Source: CAVXJN01 sp963762165 (lineage in GTDB: Bacteria; Pseudomonadota; Gammaproteobacteria; JASBUN01). Taken from it: a stretch of DNA of 64,000 bases. The DNA is taken from assembly GCA_963762165.1 (NCBI GenBank), contig CAVXJN010000003.1, forward strand, positions 1,798,001 through 1,862,000, read 5' to 3'. Positions 46,831 through 57,781 of the stretch are shown here, in pieces (the first letter of the stretch is position 1; each line of letters begins with the position of its first letter). Both the position numbers and the translations under genes were made by a program. The notes below the pieces were generated by a model, which was given only the letters and a program-made list of their open reading frames with translations, ran no database searches and was not told the origin of the DNA.

Positions 46831-48243
46831 ATGACCATCAGAGCTCGTTTTGCCCCCAGTCCCACCGGTTACCTGCACATCGGCGGCGCCCGCACCGCGT
46901 TGTTTTCCTGGTTGCATGCCCGCAAGCATGGCGGGCGCTTCATACTGAGAATCGAAGACACGGATCTGGAACGATCCACGGCCGAGTCCGTGAACGCAAT
47001 TCTCGAGGGCATGACCTGGCTCGGGCTCGAATATGACGAAGGGCCGTTCTACCAGACTCAGCGCTTCGACCGCTATCGGGAGATCATTGCCGGCTTGCTC
47101 GATTCGGGACATGCGTATCGCTGCTACTGTTCCAAGGAGCGCCTGGAAGCGCTGCGCGCCGAGCAGATGGCGAACAAGGAGAAACCGCGCTACGACGGCC
47201 ATTGCCGGAATGCGGCGCCGCGCTCGCCCGAAGAGCCGCACGTGATCCGGTTCCGCAATCCCGCCGAGGGCTCGGTGGCCGTGGACGACCTGATTCGCGG
47301 CACCGTGGTATTCGAGAACCGCGAATTGGACGATCTGGTCGTCGCTCGCAGCGATGGTTCGCCCACCTACAACCTCACTGTAGTCGTGGACGATCTGGAT
47401 ATGGGAATCACCCATGTCATCCGTGGCGACGACCATTTGAACAACACACCGCGGCAGATCAATATCCTTCGCGCCCTGGGTGCCGAGCCGCCGGTCTACG
47501 CTCATGTGCCGATGATTCTCGGTGCCGACGGCAAGCGCTTGTCCAAACGCCACGGCGCCGTGAGCGTGATGCAGTACCGGGAGGATGGCTATCTGCCGGA
47601 AGCACTGCTCAACTATCTGGTGCGACTGGGCTGGTCCCACGGTGATCGGGAAGTGTTCTCCAGCGCAGACATGATCGAATTGTTCGAGATCGCGCACGTC
47701 AACCGCGCCGCATCGACGTTCAATCCCGAAAAGCTGCTGTGGTTGAATCAGCAATACATCAAGAACAGCGATGCGGCGCACGTGGCACACCATTTGCGCT
47801 ATCAGTTCGGCAAGTTGGGTATCGATCCGAGCGACGGACCCGACATCGTCGAAATCGTTCTTTGCCAACAGGAGCGTGCCAAGACGCTGGTGGAAATGGC
47901 ACAGAACAGTGCATTCTTTTATCGCGACTTCGACGACTACGACGAGAAGGCGGCGCGCAAGAATCTGATCGCCGACATCGACGCGCCCCTGCGCGCGCTA
48001 CGCGACAGATTGGCGACGACCGATTGGCATCGCGAAGCGATTCATGACGCCATAACCAGTATCGCCGAACAGTTCGAACTGAAATTGGGAAAACTCGCGC
48101 AGCCGCTGCGCGTCGCCGTGTGCGGTGGCACCGTCTCACCGCCGATCGACGTCACGGTGTTCCTGCTGGGTCGTGACACCACGTTGCGTCGGCTGGATCG
48201 CGGACTCGACTACATTGCCGACAGCGCGCAGGCGCGCGCTTGA
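46831..48243 (+). CDS. gltX: Glutamyl-tRNA synthetase
   Basis: This intact 470-residue class I synthetase has the HIGG motif at 16-19 and KRLSKR at 235-240, plus HVIRGDDHLNNTPRQ in the catalytic core. The ATG at 46831 opens the conserved sequence; the frame is open 26 codons upstream without support. A divergent, shorter-motif paralogue lies at 11.95 kb. tRNA-Ala follows. Confidence 0.96.
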   Translation: MTIRARFAPSPTGYLHIGGARTALFSWLHARKHGGRFILRIEDTDLERSTAESVNAILEGMTWLGLEYDEGPFYQTQRFDRYREIIAGLLDSGHAYRCYCSKERLEALRAEQMANKEKPRYDGHCRNAAPRSPEEPHVIRFRNPAEGSVAVDDLIRGTVVFENRELDDLVVARSDGSPTYNLTVVVDDLDMGITHVIRGDDHLNNTPRQINILRALGAEPPVYAHVPMILGADGKRLSKRHGAVSVMQYREDGYLPEALLNYLVRLGWSHGDREVFSSADMIELFEIAHVNRAASTFNPEKLLWLNQQYIKNSDAAHVAHHLRYQFGKLGIDPSDGPDIVEIVLCQQERAKTLVEMAQNSAFFYRDFDDYDEKAARKNLIADIDAPLRALRDRLATTDWHREAIHDAITSIAEQFELKLGKLAQPLRVAVCGGTVSPPIDVTVFLLGRDTTLRRLDRGLDYIADSAQARA

Positions 48244-48280
48244 CAGTTTTCGGGGCGCAGCGTACAGTACCCGCCTTTCC

Positions 48281-49320
<1,040 letters not shown>

Positions 49321-49439
49321 TCATTCGGTGAGTACACAGAGTAGGGTCACACGACCCACGAGCGCTATGGACTTTGGACTACGAAGGCGTCGGTCGAAAC
49401 CGATTTCGCGTGTAGGATTTATCTGACGCGCGGGGATTG

Positions 49440-49464
49440 CCAGCCCGGCGTAACCCGGGCTGGC
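49440..49464 (-). promoter_or_regulatory. Stem-loop after the DUF1540 gene
   Basis: CCAGCCCGG pairs with CCGGGCTGG around a short loop, 10 bases beyond the leftward DUF1540 stop. No T-tract follows on that strand, so the terminator role is uncertain. Confidence 0.4.
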
Positions 49465-49473
49465 CAACGCGGT

Positions 49474-49770
49474 TCAGTGCGAATTAAAAGTCAGACAACG
49501 CACGGTGCCGCCTTTAAGGCCGACGTCGATACGGTCCGCCATACATTCGAAATCGTCGTTGTGATTGCAGGAAGTGACCTTGCACGCGCCTACGCCTGCC
49601 ATTCGTTCGGCTTCCCGCGTGTGGCCGGCCGATTCCATGTAGGTATCGCACCCGGGGTGGGTGCCGTCTCCGACCGTGATGGCGCGCGCGTGGCAACACG
49701 CATCGACGTTGTAAGCGCATTCGGTCGCCGCGCATTCCGAAACCATTGGCATTTCGATGGTCATTTGCAT
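49474..49770 (-). CDS. DUF1540 cysteine-rich protein, tandem domain
   Basis: The 98-residue protein contains two copies of a Cys-rich motif: the first from about 13 to 44 (ECAYNVDACCHARAITVGD) and the second from about 63 to 94 (SCNHNDDFECMADRIDVG). Each has the C-x-x-N...C-x-A-x-x-I spacing of DUF1540, whose members are thought to bind metal. The ATG at 49770 follows GGAGGT at 6 bases, a very strong site. It diverges from the PRC/EF-hand gene. Function is unknown. Confidence 0.8.
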   Translation of the reverse strand: MQMTIEMPMVSECAATECAYNVDACCHARAITVGDGTHPGCDTYMESAGHTREAERMAGVGACKVTSCNHNDDFECMADRIDVGLKGGTVRCLTFNSH

Positions 49771-49936
49771 GAGAGACCTCCTTCGCGAGTCCCTGTCGAA
49801 TCGGGCCAAATCGTGATCTGACACTAGTTCGTAGCAACGCCTTGTCAAGCACCAGTGGCTGCGGGCAGCGTGCGGGCGGCGTTGTTCTAGGCTTGGAAGC
49901 ACTGGACGCATATTTCCATGAGACAAGGAGGGAGCC

Positions 49937-51040
49937 ATGCATACGACACGTACATCGCAACGGATTCGCCGCTCGGTGCTTGCGGCGGCCATCGGCGCAG
50001 TGTGGATCGGTGGCGCCGCAGTGGCGGCAGAACCTGCCCACCCGATGATCAAGGCGCGGGCGCAGTTGCTCAACGCCGAGGTCAAGAATCGCCAGGGTGA
50101 GGAATTGGGTGAGATTGAAGATTTGGTGCTGGATAAGACCGGACAAATCAAGTACGTGGTGATTTCTCACGGAGGGTTTCTCGACATCGGAGACAAAGTG
50201 GTCGCGGTACCTTGGCAGGCGAGCCGGGTTTCGATCGACAAGGACAACGTCGTTATGGATATCTCCCGGGCGCAATTGGCGGAAGCCCCTAACTTCGAAA
50301 AAGACAAGTTGCCTGACATGAGCGCGCAGGAATGGGAAACGAAGGAGCGCACTTTCACCGACAGCTATGCTGCTAAGCACGAGGTCGACGCGCCGAACAC
50401 GAAAGTTTCATTTGAAAGCCTGGATACCAACAGTGACGGACACGTGAGCAAAGAGGAAGCGCAAGCCGAGCAGGCGATCAGCGCGCGCTTCGCGAAGTTG
50501 GACCGCAATGACGACGGCAAGTTGTCGCAGTGGGAATTCAACGCCTATCGGCAGCCGGCCGGAATGGCGGCAGCCGAGCCGTCCGAAAGCCCGACTGAGC
50601 AGGCGCGCGCGGCGCTGACTCCGGAGCAGCAAAAGCAGCGCGATCGAATTGCGCAGTCCAGCGAACAGCAGAACGTCACGAAGGACGCCCAAACCTACAG
50701 CGAGGCCTCCAAGGGCGGTGGCAATACCGGAAAATCCGCCGGTCAGACCGCCAAGAACAGCGAACCGGGTTCGGAACCGCAGCGGATGCAGTTCGGGCAA
50801 TTGGATAAGGACTCCAACGGCCAACTCGATCGCAAGGAAGCCAAGGCGTCCGACGAGTTGGATCAGAAGTTTTCCGAATTCGATCGCAACAGCGACGGCA
50901 AGATCGATCGGGCGGAATTCAGTGCCTTCGAAGCCGCAGAGACGGGATCCGCGAAGAACCGGCAACAGCACCAGGATCAGAAAGGGAAGCCGGAGGGCAG
51001 TCGCGATCAATCGCCCCAACGCGAACAATCGCCGCAATAA
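49937..51040 (+). CDS. Secreted PRC-barrel protein with four EF-hands
   Basis: The 367-residue product starts with a signal peptide (cleavage near Ala-Ala-Glu, about 31). A PRC-barrel domain lies at about 44-110. Four EF-hand loops follow at 163-174, 189-200, 290-301 and 316-327, each with the Asp/Asn-x-Asp-Gly pattern and a final Glu; calcium binding is likely. The linker (about 205-285) and tail are rich in Gln, Ser, Glu and Lys and look disordered. The protein is probably periplasmic. I know of no assigned role. Confidence 0.78.
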   Translation: MHTTRTSQRIRRSVLAAAIGAVWIGGAAVAAEPAHPMIKARAQLLNAEVKNRQGEELGEIEDLVLDKTGQIKYVVISHGGFLDIGDKVVAVPWQASRVSIDKDNVVMDISRAQLAEAPNFEKDKLPDMSAQEWETKERTFTDSYAAKHEVDAPNTKVSFESLDTNSDGHVSKEEAQAEQAISARFAKLDRNDDGKLSQWEFNAYRQPAGMAAAEPSESPTEQARAALTPEQQKQRDRIAQSSEQQNVTKDAQTYSEASKGGGNTGKSAGQTAKNSEPGSEPQRMQFGQLDKDSNGQLDRKEAKASDELDQKFSEFDRNSDGKIDRAEFSAFEAAETGSAKNRQQHQDQKGKPEGSRDQSPQREQSPQ

Positions 51041-51188
51041 ACGTTGGGCCGCGGACACCGGGCAAGGAGAGCCGGTGTTTGCGGGCCAATGCTTGATCTG
51101 AATTCACTGCCTATCAATCCCGGAACCGGCGCAGTAATGCGCCGTCGACTACCATTGCGCTGGCGCCATCCGTGTTTCGGTTCCGACG

Positions 51189-53143
51189 ATGTTCATCTAC
51201 CTGATTCTCGTTTACGCGGCAGCTTCGTTGCTCGCGACCATTGCCGCGCGGCGCGTCGGATTGTCGCCCATTGCCGGCTACCTAATGGTCGGGGTCGTCA
51301 TGGGACCGGATCTGCTCGGCTGGGTCCACGACTCCGATGGCATACAGCAAGTGGCCGAAATCGGCGTGCTGTTCCTCATGTTTACGATCGGTCTGGAATT
51401 TTCCCTGCCGCGCTTGTTTGCCGAGCGCGCCATGGTCCTTGGCACCGGTGGCCTGCAGGTGGTTGCCACGACCACGATTTTTGCGCTGTGCGCATGGGCG
51501 TTCGGGCTCTCTCCGGTTGCAGCCGTGGCGGTGGCCGCGGCCCTGGCCATGTCGTCGACCGCCATTGCCAGCAGGCAGCTGCTGGAGCGGGGCGAGCTTC
51601 ACAGCGGCCTCGGTCGTGCGGCAATCGCCGTGTTGCTGTTCCAGGATTTGGCCACGGTGTTGGTGTTGTTGGTGTTGCCGGTGCTCCCGGGGGCGTCGCC
51701 GATGGAACTGGCGGCCAAAGCCGGCTTGGTCTTGCTGCGTGGCATCTTGGTGTTCGCCGGTCTGCTGGTGATCGGGCGCTGGGTGGTGCGCCCGGCTTTT
51801 CGTCGGGTTGCATTGCTGCGTTCGCCGGAGATTTTCATGCTTGCCGTCATCCTGGCCAGCCTGGGTGCTGCCAGCATTGCGCAGATCGCCGGCCTGTCGC
51901 CGGCGCTCGGTGCGTTTCTCGCCGGGATGGTTTTGGGCGAGACCGAGTTTCGCCACCAGGTGGAATCCGATATCCGGCCGTTCCAGGATGTGCTGCTCGG
52001 TTTGTTCTTCGTCGCGGTCGGCACATTGCTGGATCTGAAGGTGCTCGTCGCTCAGTGGCCGCTGGTGCTCGGCGTGACGCTGGCGCTCATTCTCGGCAAA
52101 GCCGTGATCACGGGAACCGTGGCTTGGCTGCGCGGCGCGGGCCGGGTTACTGCGCTGCGGTTGGGATTCGTTCTGGCGCAAGCCGGCGAATTCAGCCTCG
52201 TGGTGCTGTATTTGATGCGCGATCTGAACATTCTGCAAGGCAACGCCAATCAAGTGGTGTCTGAGTGCGGTGGTACTGAGCATGATGGCGGCGCCGGTAT
52301 TGATCCGTTGGAATCTGCGCTGGGCCAGCCGCATCGCGTCCGGTGCGGACAGCGACCGTATCGATGCGTTACCTGCGCAAGCGACACCGCAAGGTCACGT
52401 GATCGTGTGCGGGTACGGGCGTATCGGCCAAAACGTCGTGCGGCTGCTGGAGGACCAAAACGTTCCCTATATTTGTGTCGACCTCGATCCCGACCGTATC
52501 CGGACCGCGTTGACTGCAGGTGAGCGAGTCATGTACGGCGATGTGACCCGCAGCGGTATTCTGGATGCGTGCGGCATCGGCAGTGCGCGCGCGGTTGTGA
52601 TCAGCTTCGATGACCACGCCGCAGCGCTGAAAACGCTGGCGCGGATTCGGGGTCAATATCCCGAACTGCCGGTGCTGGTGCGTACCGCGGACGACTCACA
52701 CCTGGAGGCGTTGATCGAGGCGGGGGCCACCGATGCCGTTCCGGACACGCTCGAGGCCAGCCTGATGCTGGGAGCCCAGTTGTTATTGGTTCTCGGGGTG
52801 CCGGCAAGGGACATCAATCAGCGCACTGACGCCATACGAGCCGATCGCTACAAATTGCTGCGGGGCATGTTTCGACGGCAAACGATCGGCGTCGGTGACG
52901 GGTGAACGTTTGCACGTGATCCGGATTCCGAAGGGCGCTTATGCTGCCCGTCGACGCCTGTCCGAACTGCAATTGGAGCGTTACGACGTGCAGATCGCCG
53001 CCGTTCGTCGAAACGGTATCCGCGGCTCGGACCCGACGCCGGATACGTTGGTACGAAGTGGCGACGTTCTGGTGTTGCGCGGTAAGCCCAAGGGCTTGGT
53101 GCGCGCGGAACGGCGTATTTTGGCCGGCCAACGCTGGGATTGA
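51189..53143 (+). CDS. CPA2 cation:proton antiporter with TrkA domains, KefB/YbaL-like (two frameshifts)
   Basis: The N-terminal 360 residues are a Na+/H+-exchanger domain with about 12 helices, including the LLFQDLATVL helix. A TrkA-N nucleotide-binding domain follows (VIVCGYGRIGQNVVRLL), then a TrkA-C domain near the end. Surplus bases near 52260 (GTGTCTGAG) and 52890-52893 break the frame; without them about 650 residues are continuous. Such proteins export K+ or Na+ in exchange for H+ under NAD(H) or thiol control. The ion cannot be told. Confidence 0.85.
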
Positions 53144-53312
53144 GGCGGTCTGCGCGGGCCCTTCATTACCATGTTCACGACGGAGTCTTAGTGAGAGTAT
53201 GGGCCGTAGGCGGTCATACCTGGCCACTGCATTAGCCCATGCGGCAACTATTCTGAAACCCTAGCGTTCCAGTTTCGGCGCAATGGCGCCGCACAAGGAA
53301 AGGATTGCCCTA

Positions 53313-54280
53313 GTGTCGACGCAGACCGAAGACGACCGGCTCCGCGGGCGTGAGGCCCGGACACCGCAGGAGATTCCCAAGCGCGGCTGGCGTGACATTC
53401 TGTTGCGGACCAAGGATCAGATCAGCACCGACAATCTGTCCCTGGTGTCGGCGGGGGTGGCGTTCTACGCCCTGCTGGCGGTATTTCCCGGACTGGCCGC
53501 ATCGGTTTCGCTCTATGGCCTGGTGACCAACGGCATGGATATCGAACGCCAATTTCAGAACCTCGCGGTGATGATGCCGTCAGAGGCGCGGCCGGTGTTG
53601 CTGGACCAGGTGCATTCGCTGGCTGGGAGCTCGGACGCCGCGCTAGGGATCACCGCCATCGGCGGCTTGTTGCTGGCCCTGCTGAGCGCCATGAAGGGCA
53701 TAAAAGCCGTGATCACCGCCCTCAACATTGCTTACGATGAACGGGAAAAGCGCGGCTTCATACGGCTCAATGTGCTGGCTTTCCTCTTGACGCTGGCGTG
53801 CGGTCGTATTTTTGGTGATCATGCTCGGCCTGGTGGTCGTCGTGCCGGCCGCGGTCGGTTTATTGCACATTTCCGGCACGTTCGGGACAGTCTTGTCGAT
53901 GGTGCGCTGGCCGATCATGCTGGTCGCGGTGCTGGTCGCCCTGAGCGCGTTGTATCACTTCGCGCCGAGCCGCAGCCGCCCGCGTTGGCAGTGGGTAAGC
54001 TGGGGCTCCATAGTGGCAACTGTGCTGTGGTTGTTGGTGTCCGCGGGATTTTCGATTTACGTTCAGAATTTCGGCAACTACAACAAAGTGTATGGTTCGG
54101 TGGGGGCGTTGGTGGTGCTGCTGATGTGGTTTTATATCTCCGCGTACGCGGTGCTGCTGGGTGCGGAATTGAACGCCGAAATGGAACACCAAACCAAGGT
54201 GGACACTACGGTCGGGCGATCCAAAGCCGATGGGCGAACGCCATGCATACGTAGCAGATACTGTAGGGGAGAGCCGATGA
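53313..54280 (+). CDS. YihY family inner-membrane protein (two frameshifts)
   Basis: The family (formerly mis-annotated as RNase BN) has unknown function and about six membrane helices. Conserved parts include LSLVSAGVAFYALLAVFPGLAA and the AELNAEMEHQT end. The GTG at 53313 follows AAAGGA; an ATG at 53283 is possible. Surplus bases near 53803 and 54220 break the frame; correcting both gives about 321 residues and a stop (54278-54280) overlapping the next gene's ATG by 4 bases. The last corrected residues (KPMGERHAYVADT) match the family tail. Confidence 0.82.
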
Positions 54281-55065
54281 CGACAGATTCCGAGCTGGCA
54301 ACCGGCGTTTCCGCTGGGCGCGGCAACTCAGGCAAGTTGATGCGAATGTTGCGCTGGATCGGCAGCCGCGAGCTTTCGGTATTGATTGTTTTGTTCGCGC
54401 TTATGGGGGCCGTGTGGGGTTTCGTCGAAATCTCCGACGCGGTGGTCGAAGGGGGCACCAAAAGTTTCGATCACACTGTGTTGTTGGCCATGCGCAATCC
54501 AACCGATCTCTCCGACCCGATCGGGCCGAGCTGGGTGGAAGAGATGGGACGCGACTTCACCGCGTTGGGCAGCGTTGGCGTGTTGGCGATGGTGACGCTG
54601 GCAGTCGTCGGCTACTTGCTCTTGGACGGCAAACGCCGGATTGCGCTGGTGGTGGTGGTGGCGACGCTAGGTGCGCTGGCGGCAAGTACTGTCCTGAAAA
54701 CGGGCTTCGATCGACCTCGACCGGAACTGGTTCCCCACGGTATGCACGTGTACACCGCGAGTTTCCCCAGCGGCCACTCAATGCTCTCAGCGAGCACCTA
54801 TTTGACTCTCGGCGCGCTGTTGGCGCGCGTACAGCGGCGGCGCCGGATAAAAGCATACATTCTCTTGGTCGCGATCTTTGCGACATTAGTGGTCGGCATC
54901 AGCCGCGTGTACCTGGGTGTGCACTGGCCCACCGACGTACTTGGCGGCTGGACCGCAGGCGCTGGGTGGGCGCTGATGTGCTGGCTTCTGGCGCGCTGGC
55001 TGCAGCGTCACGGCCAGGTCGAGGAAAGCGGTGAAGAGACGGACGGTGCGCCAGCCGGGCCGTAG
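54277..55065 (+). CDS. PAP2 superfamily membrane phosphatase
   Basis: The 262-residue protein has about six hydrophobic segments and the full PAP2 catalytic signature: KTGFDRPRP at 141-149, PSGH at 164-167 and SRVYLGVHWPTD at 209-220. Likely substrates are phosphatidate or undecaprenyl diphosphate, in the periplasmic leaflet. The ATG overlaps the corrected yihY stop by 4 bases. Confidence 0.9.
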   Translation: MTTDSELATGVSAGRGNSGKLMRMLRWIGSRELSVLIVLFALMGAVWGFVEISDAVVEGGTKSFDHTVLLAMRNPTDLSDPIGPSWVEEMGRDFTALGSVGVLAMVTLAVVGYLLLDGKRRIALVVVVATLGALAASTVLKTGFDRPRPELVPHGMHVYTASFPSGHSMLSASTYLTLGALLARVQRRRRIKAYILLVAIFATLVVGISRVYLGVHWPTDVLGGWTAGAGWALMCWLLARWLQRHGQVEESGEETDGAPAGP

Positions 55066-55125
55066 GTATCGAGAGCGGCTTGTACTGACACGGGCGGTTG
55101 AGCCATCGACATCAAGGAGGTCACT

Positions 55126-55641
55126 ATGAAACACAGACTCTATTTTCTATTGCCAACGGTCGAGATGGCGAAGGACACGGTTGCGGATCTGCTGCTTTCC
55201 CATGTGCAGGAGAAAGACATCCACATCGTGGCCAAGGACCATCACCTGTTGAAACAGCACGAACTGCCGGAAGCGGGGTTGATGCATGAGCGCGATATCG
55301 TGCCGGCGTTGGAGAAAGGTGTCGCCATGGGCGGCGCCACCGGGCTCATTGCCGGCATCCTGGCGGTCACTATTCCCGGCGCCGGCCTGGCCCTGGGCGG
55401 GGGTGCGATCATCGCGACCACGGTCGCGGGCGCCGGTTTCGGTGCAGTGATGGCGCCGATGGTGGGAATTTCCGCGCCCAATACGCAGATCAAAGAGTTC
55501 GAGGCTGCGGTCGAGCAGGGGCAACTGCTGATGCTCGTCGACGTACCCAAGGAACGGATCGATGAAGTCACCGACATCATCACCAAGCACCATCCGGACG
55601 TAAAAGTGCGCGGCATTGAACCGAAAAAATTACCGTACTGA
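55126..55641 (+). CDS. Small membrane protein, DUF1269-like
   Basis: The 171-residue protein opens with a soluble segment (KHRLYFLLPTVEMAKDTV), then a Gly/Ala-rich double hydrophobic hairpin (about 66-120) and a C-terminal soluble part ending in KKLPY. This order resembles DUF1269 proteins, of unknown function; the assignment is from memory and moderate. A strong AAGGAGGT site precedes the ATG. Confidence 0.6.
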   Translation: MKHRLYFLLPTVEMAKDTVADLLLSHVQEKDIHIVAKDHHLLKQHELPEAGLMHERDIVPALEKGVAMGGATGLIAGILAVTIPGAGLALGGGAIIATTVAGAGFGAVMAPMVGISAPNTQIKEFEAAVEQGQLLMLVDVPKERIDEVTDIITKHHPDVKVRGIEPKKLPY

Positions 55642-56048
55642 CGACCATCGTGTTCGGCGGCCGCGATCGGATGTCCTCGTCCGCATCGTCTCGGGTGAGG
55701 CACGACCATGGCTTCATCGGCGGCGCGCAGTGTGCTTGGCCAAGCGGCCTGGCTGGATTACATCGGCGTGAATTGATCGCCGGCGGGGCTTGGCGGAGTG
55801 GGTTGCCTCGGGCGTGTCGGGCGTGATCAGCAAATCCGCCCATATTTCGAAGCGATGATCACGCCGATATTGCGATCGGTCAGATCACGGATTCGGGTTG
55901 CAGATACGGGAACTCGGCGAGGATGTAGCCGGAGTGGCGGCTGACCTCGAAAATGAAGGGATCGAAGCGGCCAAGTCCTACCGCAAGTGGTTGGACTGTT
56001 AGCCAAGCTCGCCGCCCATCAATGAGCGTGCGAACATTCGACGGCCGT
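55642..56048. other. Gene-free interval with a possible transaldolase-tail relic
   Basis: Between the DUF1269-like gene and the end of pstB there is no convincing gene. In the + frame near 55,875-56,001 the translation ends with a run like AADLENEGIEAAKSYRKWL before a stop, which recalls the C-terminus of transaldolase. The rest is unrecognisable. Confidence 0.3.
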
Positions 56049-56927
56049 CTAGCCGTAACGCCCCGTAATGTAGTCTTCCGTCTGCTTGCGGCGTGGATTT
56101 GTGAACAAGTCTTCTGTAGCGCCGACTTCGATCAGTTCGCCGAGGTACATGAATGCGGTGTAGTCCGAGACCCGCGCCGCCTGCTGCATGTTATGTGTGA
56201 CGATGACGATCGTATATTCGTTTTTCAATTCTGTGATCAATTCTTCGATCTTCAAAGTCGAGATCGGATCCAGCGCCGACGCAGGTTCGTCCAGCAGCAG
56301 CACTTCAGGTTTGACCGCGATGGCCCTAGCAATGCACAGCCGCTGCTGCTGGCCGCCTGACAGCGCCGTGCCGGTCTGATGCAGCTTGTCTTTGACTTCG
56401 TCCCACAGCGCGGCCTTGTCCAGTGCCCATTCCACCCGTTCCTGCATCGCGCCCCGCGACAGCCGCTCGTAGAGCCGGACGCCGAAGGCGATATTGTCGA
56501 AAATGGACATGGGGAATGGCGTCGGCTTTTGGAACACCATGCCGATACGTGCTCGCAGCAGGTTGAGATCCTGGTCTTTGCGCAGCAGATTGACACCGTC
56601 GAGTAGTATCTCGCCGCTTGCCTTTTGCTTCGGGTACAGCTCATAGATCCGATTCAAACAGCGTAGCAAGGTCGATTTTCCACATCCGGATGGACCGATG
56701 AATGCAGTAATCCGGTTGGCGTGCATGTCCAGGGAGATGTCTTTGAGTGCATGGAACGCGCCATAATGAAAGTGCAGATTGCGCACTGCTAGCTTGGCGG
56801 TGGCGCTTTCCTGTGCTCGCGGCGCCGGCTGCAATGGCGGTTTCGCGACCCGAGCATTCGGTTCATTCGGTTGTTTGATCCGAACCGCGGGCGAAGCGAG
56901 TTCCTCTTGGGATCGGTCTTGATTCAT
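56049..56927 (-). CDS. pstB: Phosphate ABC transporter ATPase
   Basis: PstB powers high-affinity phosphate uptake. Walker A GPSGCGKS at 78-85, signature LSGGQQQRL, Walker B LLLDEPASALD and the H-loop IVTHNMQQAARVSD are present. The 292-residue protein has a proline-rich N-terminal extension of about 45 residues not found in E. coli PstB. The ATG at 56927 overlaps the pstA stop by one base. No phoU follows. Confidence 0.95.
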   Translation of the reverse strand: MNQDRSQEELASPAVRIKQPNEPNARVAKPPLQPAPRAQESATAKLAVRNLHFHYGAFHALKDISLDMHANRITAFIGPSGCGKSTLLRCLNRIYELYPKQKASGEILLDGVNLLRKDQDLNLLRARIGMVFQKPTPFPMSIFDNIAFGVRLYERLSRGAMQERVEWALDKAALWDEVKDKLHQTGTALSGGQQQRLCIARAIAVKPEVLLLDEPASALDPISTLKIEELITELKNEYTIVIVTHNMQQAARVSDYTAFMYLGELIEVGATEDLFTNPRRKQTEDYITGRYG

Positions 56928-57775
56928 CAGTAGGTTCCCATGCCGCGCCTGCCTAGCAGGACTCTGGACAAGATGTTCAGCAACAAAATGCTGAACGTGA
57001 TCAACAAGGCGCCGGCCCAAGCCAGATGCTGCCAATCTTCATATGGGCTCATGGCGAACTGAAAGATGACCACCGGTAAATTGGCGGTCGGTTCACTCAA
57101 TGATGTACTCCAGAATTGGTTGTTAAGCGCTGTAAACAGCAGCGGCGCGGTTTCACCGCTGACCCGAGCCACCGCCAGCATCACGCCGGTGAGGATGCCC
57201 GCCCGTGCGGCGCGATATACGATCTTGACGATGATCTTCCATCGCGGCGCGCCCAATGCGGCGGCCGCTTCGCGCAAGCTGTCGGGTACCAGGCGCAGCA
57301 TATCTTCGGTGGTGCGCACGACTACTGGCAGCACGATGAGCGCCAGCGCGAGGGCGCCCGCCCAACCGGAAAAATGACCGGTGGAAACCACCACCAAAGC
57401 ATAGATGAATACGCCAATGATGATGGACGGCGCGCTCAAAAGGATGTCGTTGAGAAAGCGCACCACGGAAGCTATGGCGGTACCGCGGCCATACTCGGAC
57501 AGGAACGTGCCGGCGAGGACTCCCGCCGGAGCGCCGATCAGGGTGCCCAGCCCGGTGAGCATGAGACTGCCGACTATGGCGTTCGCCAAACCACCGCTGC
57601 TGCCGGGCGGCGGGGTGCTCTCCGTGAATACGGACCAGTCGATCCATTGCAATCCGTAACTGAGCAGCGTCCACAGCAACCAAGCCAGCCAAAACAAGCC
57701 GAATGCGGTGGCGAGCGCCGACACGGTCAGGTTGAAGGCGTTTATGATGCGGCGCTTGGTGTACAGGTTGAACAT
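56927..57775 (-). CDS. pstA: Phosphate ABC transporter permease PstA
   Basis: The 282-residue permease has about six helices and the EAA loop (REAAAALGAPRWKIIVKIVY). Helix sequences near SGETAPLLFTAL match PstA. It lies 6 bases after pstC and overlaps pstB by one base. Confidence 0.94.
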   Translation of the reverse strand: MFNLYTKRRIINAFNLTVSALATAFGLFWLAWLLWTLLSYGLQWIDWSVFTESTPPPGSSGGLANAIVGSLMLTGLGTLIGAPAGVLAGTFLSEYGRGTAIASVVRFLNDILLSAPSIIIGVFIYALVVVSTGHFSGWAGALALALIVLPVVVRTTEDMLRLVPDSLREAAAALGAPRWKIIVKIVYRAARAGILTGVMLAVARVSGETAPLLFTALNNQFWSTSLSEPTANLPVVIFQFAMSPYEDWQHLAWAGALLITFSILLLNILSRVLLGRRGMGTY

Positions 57776-57781
57776 GGTCGC

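Noticed and set aside
53812..55065. A YihY-PAP2 fusion protein
   Set aside because: A surplus base near 54220 removes the yihY stop. Corrected, yihY ends on a family-like tail and overlaps the PAP2 ATG by 4 bases.
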